From Pteria penguin (taxonomy: Eukaryota > Mollusca > Bivalvia > Pterioida > Pteriidae), in NCBI GenBank assembly GCA_035048485.1, contig CM068581.1, forward strand, positions 66,414,381-66,478,380: a DNA stretch of 64,000 nucleotides, read 5' to 3'. Position numbers and translations under genes: made by a program. Positions within the stretch are counted from its first letter, which is position 1; each line of letters begins with the position of its first letter. Shown here in pieces: positions 33,501 to 45,200 of the stretch. The notes under the pieces were generated by a model. That model ran no database searches. It saw nothing but the letters and a program-made list of their open reading frames with translations, and had not been told where the DNA came from.

Positions 33501-36500
33501 GATGTCTAAAAACTAGGTCTCACAATGGGCCATATACCACTTGGTAATTGAAATATGGAGAGTATCGGTTCAAATCCAGCTGTGGTCAAATATTTTTTTT
33601 TCATTTCTTTACACATCTAAATAAGTTTTTAGATGTTTTTCAACACTCAACATATGAAATTAGACCATTTTAAGTTGGATCTGGACAATATTTGAAACAA
33701 TTGTTGTTCATGAGCAAGACTTGAAATCAGTCAACAAAAGGTCCCACCTAAAGAAAATGACTAACTTACTGCCCCGAATCACATCTTGCAGAGACAAAGC
33801 AAATGCGTAATATCAAAATCACCTGAATGGATGTGCAAAAAAGTGTTGTTTTCAACATTTATGTAATGCAAAAATCAATGAATTCTTCCTTTCTGCATGA
33901 CTGATCATCTAGATACTCAGGTGAACGATATAGACCCACTTGGGCCTCTTGTAATAGTTTACTTGAACCGAAGCCGAGCTATTATGAGAGTCAAGGTGAT
34001 GCATTGTCCGTTCGACATTTTAAACCTCTACTTTGGAACCGCCGAAGGATGGTGGCGAAACTTGGTAGGGATGAAGCACTCAAGGTCCCCTGTAAGTGTT
34101 GATGTTTTTCAACCAGATCTGTCAAAGGATGGATCCAAGGCGGGGTGACCGACACCTTAGAGAGTACTCTACTTTGACAAACTTCTACTTCAAATCTTTT
34201 CCACTTATCAACATATCAATTACATTAGAATGATTCAGAAGGGCCTCTCAAAAATATTGGTTTTTTTTTGACTGACACGATTTAAATTTCTTTCTTTCAT
34301 TTCTCATTGTAGATTACTTGTATCATATAAATATTGTGTGGTTTTTCCAATATAAAATGTACTCTACACAGAGCGTTTGCTGTTTTAACTAACCTCAGGG
34401 ACATGATTTTTCCCCGAGCACATAGGAAAACTCATTCTCCTTTACTAATAAATGAGTGCACGTTGCATTTAAAAATTCCAAGTGTCTAACAATTATTCAT
34501 GCAAATATATAATATGTATATCAATACAAGTGGTTCCTTTCTCAGTAATGTAACACCTTTTGAAAATTTAAATCCACGACTCTAAGCCTAATATCCTTGC
34601 CCTTGACTTTATCATTCGAAAACTTATTCAAAAGTGCAAAAATCTATTCATCACACGTCATGCATGTATTTTGTGTTGTATCTTCATCCTTCATCAAACG
34701 GATGTATCAGGGTAAGCATGTATGGTCGGATCCAGGAATTTTGGTGGGAAGGGTGAATCACATACAAATATTTATAAAGTATGTCCAACATTGCATGGGA
34801 TATAATCCCTATTTAACAACAGAAGTGTCTACCTTGAACGAAAATGCTTTTCGTCCATTCTCGGGGTGAGTGTCGACCCCTTGTCTCCTCTAAACTCACC
34901 CTGGACAGGCGCATTATACAAAATATTTTAGAAAACTTATCCCATTGAGATAAATCTTTTCACCGACAAACCTATAATATGTGTTATTATGAGTGTCTAT
35001 TTCGGTAAAAATCTCAGTGACCCGGATGTCCTAGACGAAGTGTTAATAGTATCGTAGAGTGTGCAACAACATACCTTGGAAGGTCATTGAAGTAAATGTA
35101 TTGCTGTCTCCAATTTCCTTTCAACACCTACAGGTGTAAGAGGAGTGACGGTGGATGTGTGGATAGAGGATTTTCCTCCACCACCAAATAATGCCATCAT
35201 ATAGATGAAAACCTTCCCCGTCATCTTAATTTTATATGTGATTCGTGCTGCGAATGTTTCAATGTTTTTTTTTTAAATGTTTTACATCATTGGTTATTTA
35301 CTTCACAGGGACGTTGGTTTATTATTACAAATAAATGATAAATGTTTCAAATACATATTTTAAAATAGCTAGAGAGGGTATATAGGAATCGCCCGTCTGT
35401 CTGCCTATGTAAACGGTATCTGGATCAAAACTCAATTCCCTATTCACCTATGGTCGGTAAACTTCATATACATGTACAGATTCACTGTCAGCCAAGAATG
35501 TGCTCTATGTATTTGGGGGTCAAAAGATCAAAGTACAAGGTCACAGAGCATGGATAACTGATTATGGTTTCTATACCATACTGAATTCTCTTTACACATA
35601 TGGATGTGGATCTTCATACACAGACTCGCTGTAAGCCAATGATGTTTTGATCTGGAGGTCCAAATGATCCAGGGTCAAGGTCACATAACATAGATAACTG
35701 AATTTTATTACCGGACCATATCTAAATATTCCCTTTACACATATGGATGTGAAACTTCATACACAGACTCTCATTCAAACAAGAAAGTGTCCCTTTTGAT
35801 TTGGAAGTCCAAAGGTCAAGGTGACATGGTATTTATAAATGAATATATTTTGGGACCATAACTGAATTTCCTTTGATTTCGAATTCATATAAAACATTTA
35901 TATTTAAAACTCCTTAACCTTCATCATATCTTTAACAGTTAAATTTAGAGTTTGATATTGTTCATAATTTGCATATGATAAATTATTCCTAGTATTGTTA
36001 TGATTTTAACCCCATCTTTTTATTTTGAAATTTGACCTCTGCTTATAAAATAAATTAACCCTCTTTATATCCTTTTAACAATAACGTTAAGGTTTTCATA
36101 TCTTATATAGCTTTTATTATGATGTATTGTAAACTGACATAAGAGCGTGTCATGACTTTAACCCGAGATCACATTTAACCCATAAACAAATTTGTTCTTC
36201 ATATGAGGAGTTATCGTCCTTTTATATCAATCCTACAAGTATTTGTTTTTTTGTAGATACACTGACGACTGTTTCTAAGGATGATATTCCTACGACTATC
36301 ACACAGATGCTACTGGTATTGCAGGTAACATTCAAAATTAAAACTCAGTATTTTTTTTTCTAAGTGTTTCGCAAATTGGTTCGTTTGATTTATTCAAAGT
36401 ATATCAATAAAGCATTTCTCTTCGTCTTTTCTTATCAATAATTTTTTTTTCGTAATTTAAGTATAAAAAATCTATTTAAGATTCTGAGTTTCTTTTCCTA

Positions 36501-39500
36501 TGTATATAAAATTGTTCATCCTATTTCTTTTAACAGAGGAGTACATGGATTATATTTTCGGACTCTTCAAGTTAATAAGTTCTGTAAAACATTGCAAATA
36601 ATGCAAAACTTGATTGAAATAGCAATTTCCACTAAAACAGTCATAAGAAATGTATAACATTTATGGTGACATCTGGGAAGCAAGCGGATATTTTACGTCA
36701 AACTATTGTGACGTCAACCAGTTCTATGGAAACCAGCGTAAAATTACGGGAAATGATATAGAAATTGTATGACGTCACAATGTTTGATGCCAGACACCTG
36801 CTCATATAGGAAATAACTCTATATAACGAAAAAAACTTAAAAGAGATCCTTTTGTCTGGCGTTCGTCTATCTGTATAGTAGGAATCACTTTTGAAAGACG
36901 GGTAAGAGGCGATACAAACGTTCATGTGGAATACTGGGATCGAAGAATGGTAATCATCGAGACGTCTGATTGGCTTATCTTTTGTAGAGAAGGGCCAATA
37001 TTTCAATGTATCGGGGCTCTGACTGGATAAAATTTTATGATTAATCAATAAATAATGATTGATTCTGCTGTAAAATCATGAATTTGAATCTCAGTTCCTT
37101 AATCTAAACTTTAAATGACCTTAAAGAATGTTGTCGATTACATTCGAAATTTAGCAAGTTTTGGGGGATGACCCCCCTTCCAGCAAGATTTTGTCGAAAT
37201 TAAGGTGGATAACCTATTGTATACGGTCGCCATCGTTGGTAGTAAACTCTCGCCTTCTGTCAGATATCATCAATTCAATTTTCGGCGTCATACCTTCACT
37301 TAAAACCTTACTGTGATTATTTTCAAAGTTATTTAAAAACTGAAGAACACATTGCGTCTCCTTCTTGCTTAATTTTGTCCTTGGAAGGTAAGCTAATTAG
37401 TTTGCCTCACAAATATTTTCTACCACCTGATATATTTGTCTGTGTGTTTCTATAGTGATCAGTAAGCAAAACAGACATTTAGAGATGTTATATGGTCGTT
37501 AATTACAACTTCGTCTGAGGATCAGACAAAATAGATTTTACGGAACTTCTCATTCATACACTGAAATAGTAGTATGCCAGTTTTCAAGGGCATAATTCGT
37601 GAGAATGTTGATGCGTAATATTGGTTGAAATGCATACAGTAATGTAAGTTTTTGTCATTTTCTTTTTCAAATGCTTCGTGAATAGTAGGATGTAGTGGGA
37701 TAATGACCTCCATTTATTTTTATTTTTCTTAAAGAAGAAAGAAAAGTTACTGACTCGGCCGTATGACGGAAGTCACCACGGAAATATACAGTATCTAATG
37801 TAATGATATAAAAAAAACCCCACCCATAAGAACATTACAAAAATATTCGATTATAGTGCATTTATGATACCGACTAAGGACGGTCCTTTGGTATGACAAT
37901 GGTCAATACACATACGAAAGTGCAAATTCGAAAGGCTGCTACTGAATGTCCGATATTCAAACTCCAGATAAAAGACTACACATTGGATGATGCTACATGT
38001 ATTGTGTTCAGTGGTAAAGTTAATAAGTATTAAATAGATAAAAGGAAGTCACTGTACAGGATAGGTGGCAATGAAAAATTCTGCAATTTTTGTTTTCAGT
38101 GTATCACTTCCTGCCCATTTCTCTTATTGACCAGTATTTTTCTTGTTTACCATAAAGAAACCATATAATTTGATAGAAAGATGAATGAGCTCCTCGTTGA
38201 ATAATTTATATCAATCTGTTCGGCAGTAAATGTAATAATAGATATAAGTATATAAGTAATATTACAAAAAGGGTGATTGAATTTCCTGACAAAATTGCCC
38301 ATGGCTTTGGTTAATATGTTTCCATATGATTGCAAGCATGCATACCTTTTAACCTTGTTTGGAAAAAAAGAATCTCTCGAATGAATACGCGAGGAAAATG
38401 CTTGAAATTTAAAATGTAACATAGTCATAATTTATGTAAAAATAAATAATACTCTAAACACTGTTTAGACATCTTGAAGTATATTCTTCGTGTATAGTTT
38501 AATTTGAATATAAATTTATCGGTTAGGATCCGTATAATTTAGTTTGAATATAAATTTATCGGTTAGGATCCGTATATTAAGTATCAGATCAACTTTAGTT
38601 GTATAAATTTAGTGCACCATATGGGAATTTTGACAACGAAAGTCTCTTAAGTGATTCTCAAAGCAGAAATTGTGAAAATCCAAAATGTGAATACCTAAAA
38701 TACAAACCAGTTACCAAATTAATCCAAATGAAGAACCAAAGAACCAATCCGAGGACAGAGCTATGCATTGGGGAAATACTCCTTAATTTTAGATTTAAAC
38801 TTCAAATTATTTTCATTTTTTTGTTGTCATTGTTGCCCGGGTGATGTGTGTATTACTTGTGCTTTAACTCATAATTTCTATTACCACAGGGTGTTCATGA
38901 TGGTTTTCCTCCGAGTGAAAAATACGCCAAGTTAGAGAGAATGGTAGCCCGCGTTGTATCTCCACATCTTGGCTTCTTTGGTCTATATGAAGGCTCTTCT
39001 ATTCCAACAGTGCCATGCTCATTAAAACCTTCGTCAACACCGAAACAGAAAGGTAGGTAGACTGGTTATTGAATGTACATAGATTTTCGAGTACAGCGCA
39101 CCTTTAAAGTGTGGTCGAATTTTCATATATAGTCAAACTTGTCTAAACGACCACCTGTATTAAACAGTCACGTGCTTTTAACAACCATCTTTCTGTTTTC
39201 TTTATTAATAATTCTCTATAAAATCGACCTGTATTATAAAACCACTTGCCTTAAGAGACCACTTTTCAATAACCCATTTAGTGACCGCTTTTAACAGGTT
39301 TGACCGTAATGAACCATCCTATTCATCCATTCAGTAATCTATATTGTGATTGTTACAGAGAAGATCATAACCACATGGTATTACCGCTCAGTTAACAACC
39401 TGAAAATGTTTGGGTTTAACAAAATGGCCGATTGAAATGAAAGATTGTCGTTAGACTAGACATGTAATTGCATTTCATCGCAGATACCAAATGACATTAT

Positions 39501-39812
39501 AAGAAATGATCTATTATTTCGCCAGATGCAGGTATCTAGAGAAAATTTTGACCCCAAACCTTTCTTAATTCTTTTATTCCGTATATCATTTGACTATGAA
39601 GAAGATATGACCAAATTTTCTCTTTTTTTTCAGAGAAAGCAGAAGCTTATGAAATCGATAATTCATCACTGAAAAGTAAACAACGGATATCAAATGTTCT
39701 GCCTATTAAAACACTGCATCATAAACATAGTGCTAATGGTCATATATATAACCATATACTGGAACCAGTGGTAGAACAAGAGAATGTGAGACGGCATAGT
39801 ATAGATATGTAA
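24034..39812 (+). CDS. PRR5: PRR5/PRR5L (Protor) orthologue, mTORC2 subunit, 10 coding exons
   Basis: Exons 24034-24050, 24711-24839, 26846-26926, 28104-28152, 28609-28666, 29972-30063, 32093-32168, 36257-36324, 38890-39052 and 39634-39812 join in one frame (912 nt, 303 aa, TAA); every intron is GT-AG. Visible matches to the vertebrate PRR5/PRR5L HbrB-like domain, from memory of that family: LQENVRNLVDSEAGP, LLKKGMVILRE, EILPTLQAMLYPI, SIRKVTLLEFRDVVVLKV, ITQMLLVLQGVH, RVVSPHLGFFGLYEG, and a C-terminal RRHS. In mammals PRR5 binds Rictor in mTORC2, upstream of AGC kinases; that role is inferred here. Vertebrate proteins are longer (about 370-390 aa) through an extended C-terminus. Exons 3-10 are firm, exon 2 likely, exon 1 tentative. 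Whether it is nearer PRR5 or PRR5L is not decidable; a single invertebrate ancestor is likely. Confidence 0.92.
24468..24566. repeat. ATTT tetranucleotide microsatellite in PRR5 intron 1
   Basis: About 24 tandem TTTA units with one TTA slip and one TTAC variant, lying between proposed exons 1 and 2. Confidence 0.97.
24711..24839 (+). CDS. PRR5: Likely second coding exon of the PRR5-like gene
   Basis: The acceptor TTGCTTACAG precedes an open 129-nt exon encoding HSLANIADAWKGYVPG … HEFLD, ending at AG|GTAATA. It joins exon 3 by a split Ser (AG/T), giving LDSIQIAIIQLF, which lines up with the WNS[IV] start of the vertebrate HbrB-like domain. The N-terminal part itself is not recognisably conserved. 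Confidence 0.65.
24840..26845 (+). other. PRR5 intron 2 (2.0 kb), repeats only
   Basis: It holds a C-rich patch at 25073-25100, the TTCGGACTATCGG array at 25200-25440, and a CCCCCC/AAAA compound tract at about 25888-25957. No other coding exon is evident. Confidence 0.6.
25200..25440. repeat. Short-period TTCGGACTATCGG repeat with fold-back start
   Basis: CTTCGGAC(T/C)ATCGG-like units of about 10-20 bp repeat irregularly with gaps. The left part is inverted: GGTCCAATAGTTCGAAGGTC (25214-25233) and its neighbours pair imperfectly with 25255-25300, so the first 90 bp can fold into a hairpin around ATATTGAAT. Confidence 0.8.
27020..27162. mobile_element. Decayed CAGGAGCGGAT-ended TIR remnant in PRR5 intron 3
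   Basis: The left end CAGGAGCGGATACAG and right end CTAAATCCACGCATG are imperfect inverses with G-rich and C-rich patches inside. No target duplication is preserved. Confidence 0.45.
27931..28015. repeat. TATTA pentanucleotide microsatellite, 17 units, PRR5 intron 3
   Basis: Seventeen uninterrupted TATTA units end about 90 bp before the acceptor of exon 4 (28104). Length change here could affect the distance to the branch region. Confidence 0.97.
28840..29110 (+). repeat. About 95-bp imperfect tandem repeat in PRR5 intron 5
   Basis: The phrase CAAAAGTTATAATAA…TATAACATCAATATAGCAACAC…ATTGACAACA recurs about three times (from 28880, 28975 and 29055). An AAC/AAT-rich tract continues to about 29430. 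These create Thr-rich false ORFs. Confidence 0.8.
29601..29891. mobile_element. 291-bp element with 54-nt terminal inverted repeats, PRR5 intron 5
   Basis: The left arm (29601-29653), GTCTTTTCGTTATACAGAGT and onward, matches the reverse complement of the right arm (29838-29891) with about four mismatches, through TTTGGGACGGTATC and ACGTAAAAC. Similarity may extend a further 6-7 bp outward. It contains ATGACGTCAT and TTCCTATGAAACC, shared with the relative at 36660. Non-coding. It lies 80 bp before exon 6. Confidence 0.85.
30064..32092 (+). other. PRR5 intron 6 (2.0 kb)
   Basis: AT-rich, containing short TIR element copy E at 31684-31828 and otherwise no gene. A minus frame at 30846-31139 (97 codons) is hydrophobic and AT-driven, without recognisable family. 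Confidence 0.5.
31684..31828. mobile_element. CAGTGGCGGATCC-type TIR element, copy E
   Basis: The left end CAGTGGCGGATCCAGG and right end TAAATCCGCCACTA are close inverses. The flanks CAATT (31679-31683) and CGATT (31829-31833) are a 4/5 duplication. Interior as copy A, with TTTTTACTC-TTAAATATGTG near the right. It sits in an intron of the PRR5-like gene. Confidence 0.82.
32321..33952 (+). repeat. About 1.6-kb dispersed element (GCTCACCTG…GGGCCTCTTG), PRR5 intron 7
   Basis: It starts AGCTCACCTGCGCC with a short hairpin (AGCTCAC/GTGAGCT, 32320-32350), then GTCCGTCCGTCG, TTTTTCACATTTTCGACTTC, and ends CAGGTGAACGATA…GGGCCTCTTGT. The end motifs CACCTG and CAGGTG are inverted. I recognise this as a family dispersed in bivalve genomes. 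Two internal segments repeat about 500 bp apart (TTTCAATGCAGAAAAGTGT…TTTTTTAAGACTTCC at 32695-32855 and 33190-33350). There is no intact ORF. Confidence 0.7.
33960..34165 (+). repeat. Fragment of a related dispersed element
   Basis: GAACCGCCGAAGGATGG, AAACTTGGTAGGGATGAAGC and ACTCAAGGTCCCCTG parallel phrases near 32400-32470 in the preceding element, though diverged. Probably a second, truncated copy. Confidence 0.5.
34166..35429. other. PRR5 intron 7, remaining sequence
   Basis: AT-rich, no coding exon seen. A plus frame at 34597-34869 (90 codons) has no family signature. Confidence 0.45.
35430..35880 (+). repeat. About 142-149-bp tandem repeat, three units, PRR5 intron 7
   Basis: CACATATGGATGTG(G/A)(A)…CTTCATACACAGACTC recurs at about 35442, 35591 and 35733, each followed by GCCAA…GATGT, AAAGGTCAAGGTCACA and GAATT. 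AAGGTCAAGGTCAC phrases are common in bivalve repeats. Confidence 0.8.
36660..36845. mobile_element. Relative of the 291-bp TIR element, PRR5 intron 8
   Basis: TATTTTACGTCAAACTATTGTGACGTCA, TTCTATGGAAACC and, at the right, CATATAGGAAATAACTCTATATAACG parallel the element at 29601-29891. The two ACGTCA boxes are inverted around its centre. The outer arms are more eroded. Confidence 0.6.
38492..38576 (+). repeat. Two-copy 40-bp tandem duplication, PRR5 intron 8
   Basis: GTATAGTTTAATTTGAATAT… (38492-38531) is repeated at 38532-38571 with two differences, each copy ending TCGGTTAGGATCC. A young local duplication. Confidence 0.95.
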
Positions 39813-40204
39813 AAATAGATCATACTGATAAGTATTTTATACGTTCGGGACCACCGTGGAGTTTATAATTGGATAGTACACTACCATTGTATACTTGTGT
39901 GTATGAAGTGGACAAGCGGCACTGAAAGTGTGATCTGGCATCTGTGATTCAAATGCTATAGTAGTTGGAGAGGTGGACCCCTTCCTACTTTTAATAGTGG
40001 CATGTCAGTAATTACAGACCTACGGAAGATTCTGAAGGCGTCTTGCATATTACCTGAAATAATTCAGGACATGACAGGTTACGACGTCTTCTACATTCCA
40101 TATGCCTTCACAATCGGCGCATTAAAAATTACGATCTAAAAATATTACCAGGAAATCATCATACTTTTAGCGGAATATTCGAAATTCAGTTGGCATTTCA
40201 CAGA

Positions 40205-40210
40205 AATAAA
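40205..40210 (+). promoter_or_regulatory. Candidate polyadenylation signal AATAAA for the PRR5-like gene
   Basis: First AATAAA after the stop codon, 393 bp downstream. Others follow beyond 40900, so this is only a positional candidate. Confidence 0.3.
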
Positions 40211-41889
40211 TAATGTAAAGAAAAATACATTAGTAAGGGATACGTGTTTGACATTATGTATTCAACTGCTACAGAGCAGAGTATCGTTAATTGAAATAAC
40301 ATTTAACCAGTGGGACGAAGAGTGTATAGTTGTGTCTAGGAAAGAGTTAACTTGAGGTGAACGGCGGATGTCACAAGTCAGCAGGAGATGTTTGTTCATG
40401 GTATCACATCCAAATTCGGTTATTACATAGATTCACGATTATCAAAATGTTTTTAAAGCATAAATGATAGCGGCTGGTTAAGCTTAATTTCACGTGAAAT
40501 ACTCTATTTAATGACCGAATCAAAGTTTTCTTTACTTTAGATATGTATAAAACATTCCCCATACACAAACTGGTTGCCACATCCTACTATATTTGCTTTT
40601 TTACTTAAAGATTTTTATTGTATATTTCATTCAACTTTCATCTATTTGTCTATACATGTATTTCTACAAAAATTCGAAATCTTGATTTAATACCAAAATA
40701 ATTCCATACCAAGTTATTTTACAATTATACATTTTATTTACTAAACCTAAGTATTCTTTGAATGTCTTTTCACGCTATTATTGCAAACAGGATTGTTTTG
40801 CGACTTAATGATTTCTAGTCATAGTTATATATACATGTTTGAACATGTCTAAACAGTATCCGGTGTAAGAACCATTTTCATTGACAAAATGTTGCTATTT
40901 GTTGGAAGAATTCTGTTTGAACATTGTGCGTGAGTAGATAAACAACGAATAAATGAATATATGAATGAATAAATGAATGAATGAATGAATAATTGAATGA
41001 ATGGAAAATACACAAACCAAGAAATGACTGTAAACTAGAAGAAGAACTTACTTTGTTAATAGGAACAATTATTACTTAGAGCTGAATTTAGATATACTTG
41101 GACATTATATTCATCGTTGATCGCGATTTACATATGAATATTTGTTTTTTGTTTATTTTGTTATAATAAAATTAATGACTAAAACAATATGTTCTTGTTC
41201 TTAACATTAATGCTATCTATCTATCTGTCCATCCATCCATCCCTCCGTCCGTCCTTCGTCTGTCTGTCTGTCTGTGGATTGACGTACGGCAATATGTTGA
41301 AACACACACGCTTACGCTTTTATAAATTCAATTGAGAAAGAAGTCATTGATTCGTAACTCAGAAGTAACTGAATTTCTTATAACTTTTTTTATTTTTAAC
41401 AATATATACGTCCCTGGTGATATATAAACATGTTTTGAATATAAGTAAAACGATAGTTTACTACATGCAGTTTAGAATTTCTACAAAGTTTGAAAGAAAA
41501 CACTTTAGTTTGATAACTAGGTGAATGATTTCATGTTTTGTAAGAGTTATCTTTCTTAACAGACTGATGTTTATCTAAGCACTGATAACAAGTGGAAGTA
41601 ATGTCTTTTGCTTTGTACCTAACTTTGTAGTATGTATATAACAACCTTCATTGCACGTGCAAACATTGTCTTCACCGCTAGAAAACAAACATATATCACA
41701 TGACTAACACGTGTTTATTGTACGCCACAGGACCATTAGCATTATCCTCTTATTCCCTGCGGACACGTGTTATTTCCATACATACTAACTACACTGAATT
41801 CATGTATGCCAGTCTTATTGCAAAACGACCTTCTCGATAGTATTTTGCCCTTGAAGGAGAAAGAATTTAACAATAATTTTACAGTTCGT

Positions 41890-41895
41890 TTTAAT
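41890..41895 (-). promoter_or_regulatory. Candidate polyadenylation signal ATTAAA for the mucin-like gene
   Basis: TTTAAT on plus gives ATTAAA on minus, about 160 bp after the stop codon. Positional candidate only in an AT-rich region. Confidence 0.25.
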
Positions 41896-42055
41896 ATAAA
41901 AATACAACATATGATAAATCATGATATTTACAATTATGCAAAATAAATAGATGCTTTGATCTACACAAAACAACAGTAATGTGGGGACATTAGAAGATGG
42001 TCAGATGCACACTGAAAATGATGACGATGTTAACAAAGTGAAAGTAGAATAAGCG

Positions 42056-42287
42056 TCAAGGTATTGCATTTCCGTCGATATTAGAACTGCTTTGATTCAT
42101 ATCTTCTCTAATTTCAATTTGATTTGAACTATTTGTATGTCCGTTAGATTTACCGGAAGGATCCAGTATCGGTTCTGAAACACTAGTTTCCTGTTCAAGC
42201 TGAATAAGGGGGTTGTCAATTCCTTTTGTTCCTCCATTCATTTCCATGCCTTTTTCATTTACCTCGGGTAATTCTCCCGATCCTTTC
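42056..42287 (-). CDS. Mucin-like gene exon 6: cytoplasmic tail and stop
   Basis: Encodes KGSGELPEVNEKGMEMNGG, then GTKGIDNPLIQLEQET, SEPILDPSGKSNG and a C-terminal IREDMNQSSSNIDGNAIP with stop at 42056-42058. The tail is acidic/polar with no Tyr, no kinase or ITAM-like motif and no PDZ-type terminus, so signalling by the tail is not apparent. Confidence 0.88.
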
Positions 42288-45200
42288 CTTTAAGATAATA
42301 AAAACATAGGTAAAATAATCAAAGATAGAATAAACAGAAAGTAAAAACTCTTGATATATGACTATTGTATTTGCCGAGTACCAGTAAATATTTTAAAGCT
42401 ATCAATGACTATGTCTTTAAGCCGTGAGTCATCGCTTCTGAAAAAAATGTAATTTCAAAGAATACGTGTAAGGTTTTTCACATTCTTTCTAATGATTCAG
42501 TTGATTTCATTGTGTGTATAATTTAACAAACTCTTTCTTTTACGTAAATTTATTAATGAGTAATTTAAAGATGTTTAGTCATAAAACATATAAAAACCTC
42601 TTGTTTTCATTCCCGATCAGTCGAATAATATTATCTTTAACAACAATATACTCACTTTAAATACATCCTTTCTCCAATTCCAAATTACATAAGGGGCCAT
42701 CGGACAAATCACATTTTCCCGAAATTCTCATTATGACGTTTAAATTTTGATTGTGATGTTACAGTAATATGATGTAAATCTGAACAGCAAGATTCGATTT
42801 GTCCAATATTTCCCTTTACATTATGTAAAATTATGAATGTTTAATTTCAAAAATTCAAAATCGAAAGAAGAAGAAGACGCCCCCTAATTCTATTCTTGTA
42901 AAATATATACAAAAGTTTATACTGGTACATAAAATCATTTCCTTGTTCATTTTAAGACATTAATTTAACAATGTCGAATAAAAATCGGGATGAAGTATGG
43001 TCATCACGTTAAGATAAAAAGAATGCATTACTCGTCGCTCTACAATGATCCATTATGAACTTGTCGCATTGTCCGGCCATAATGGTCGTAGAGCTGTCAG
43101 AGCGGACACGTACCTTGCCTTGAGGAATGTGACCAATATTACTATGATGGCTATAAATACTACGACGCCGATGATGGATCCAATCACAATAACTGAAAAA
43201 TAAACAACACATTGTTGTAGCTCCCCTCCACCAACACATGTAGGTAGAATACTTATATAGTATGACATAGTTCCGTGTTGATCGTGATAAAGTCATAAGG
43301 CTTTATTTAGGAGTGCCATGTACATATAATACAACACGTATTAGTTTTTGGCTTTTGTATTCTTCATACTTAGGCCTGAATATTATAAGGTCAGGATAAA
43401 TATAAACGGATGTACGAAGTTTTACTCAACCACATGAAAGAATACATACTAAAAAAGAAGAAGCAGTTTGAAAGTTCTTTTACCCCTGAATAACATGTCA
43501 GCATTTGGAAAATACGAAACGAACAATTTATTTTTCATTGGAGCCCTCATCACCACATAATTAAGTGGAAACTCATGGACTCCTAGAAACCAAAAATTGC
43601 GTCTCCCGTCTGGCTTTGGCTGACCATTTTCATTTTACAAACAGCGCAATTTAAACACTGCCTACACAAGATGGATGATGAACGTATTATTTCATAATTA
43701 TTTTTGTGTAGCCAATATGATTATCAAACTTGTAGAAACCTGAACTTACCTGTAACAGTATCTTTATCCAGCTGCTCATGATCGTGATGAACTGTTTTAT
43801 TTTTTAATCTAGAATCTTTATGAATATCTTTCTTTTTAGGTTTCTTAGTCACAACTTCATCTGAGAGATCGACTCTCCCAATTTCGTTTCCGATATTTGC
43901 ATCAACAAAATGTGGATCAATCTGCCCGGGTGTTTCTAATGGTGTATCGTTCAAAGGTATAACCGGTTTAGGTCGCAAAACGAGCAAGGATCCATCAGTA
44001 GTAATATCTGTTAAAACTTTCTCATCTAGTTGTGAAGAGGTCGATGTCTTGTCTTGGACTGATGGAATTTCCACGATGTTAGTTGCCCCTGCTTCATGAA
44101 TGTCCAAGAGGGATAACATTTTGTCTTCAATGGTCGTAGATAATGGCGAAGTTAACTTAAAAATAGCAGTTGTATCTTTTGGGTTTGGTTGTTTTGTTAT
44201 AATATTAGTTGATGACTCTGTGGAAAAGGATACCGTACTTCTCTCTACATTAAGTTCTGAAGTGACTTTGGTATCACTATCAATATTAGATGCTATAATA
44301 TTTGTAACTGTTGATTTTTCATCCGATAGCCTTAAAGTGCTTGATTCTTTCGTTGTAAGACCTTCGGTATTAATATCAAATGACGATGAAATTGGATATG
44401 TGATATTTGATGTCTCTGTTGAGTTCAACAGATTAACAGATGACTTTGTAGTATCACTAATGTGGGTTGATTTGGTTTCACTTTCATTCTCGATTGTGAC
44501 CATTGATTCGGTAGCTGTGTTATCAATGACCGTTATAGAACTAGTATCCTGTGTAGTTTGTGAATATGGGATACTCTCCGTATTAATGGTCACCGGACCT
44601 TCTGTAGTTGTAGTGTCCATGAAGCGAGAAGTTGTGATACTCTCAGTGGATGTCGTGGTGTCTTTCATGTTGTTCGTGGCGTCCGTAACGACTGGTTGGA
44701 TGTCTCTTTCTGTTGTCGGTACATCATCGGTGGTAGCGGTGAAGTCTATAGAAGTTGTACTACTGTCTTGGATATTTGATGCCATTGTTGTCGTTTCTTG
44801 TATACTAGATTTCGTTGTTTTTAAATCTTGCTCTGTAGCTGTGTCTTCGACAAAAGCAGAATGACCAAGAACGCTCATTGATGAATCTATAACCTGACTT
44901 GACGCTGAGACAGTATTTGTTATGCTAACTGTATTTTCAGGGTTCACAAGGTTGCCAACCAAATCAAAAAGAGGTAATTCTGTAATAATGGATGAACTTT
45001 CAGGAAAAGTCGTGGTTAAAGAGCTTTCCATTGAAGAATATGATGCACTGGACATAGATGACTCTATCAACTCCGATGACATTGGTACTATAGTAGTATA
45101 TGTATTGATTTTCGACTGTGTCATATGCTCAGAGGATTCTCCAGCTTCTGATATCGATTCTGTCAGAGAGTCTTGAGTAGACGAGATGAATGGCGTCTCC

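Larger units (their letters stand above)
39813..42055. other. Spacer between convergent PRR5-like and mucin-like genes
   Basis: Both genes end here: 3' UTR of the plus gene from the left and of the minus gene from the right. Contents are AT-rich DNA, a GAAT microsatellite at 40935-41000 and a TATC/CATC/CGTC/GTCT tract at 41213-41275. No additional gene is seen. Confidence 0.6.
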
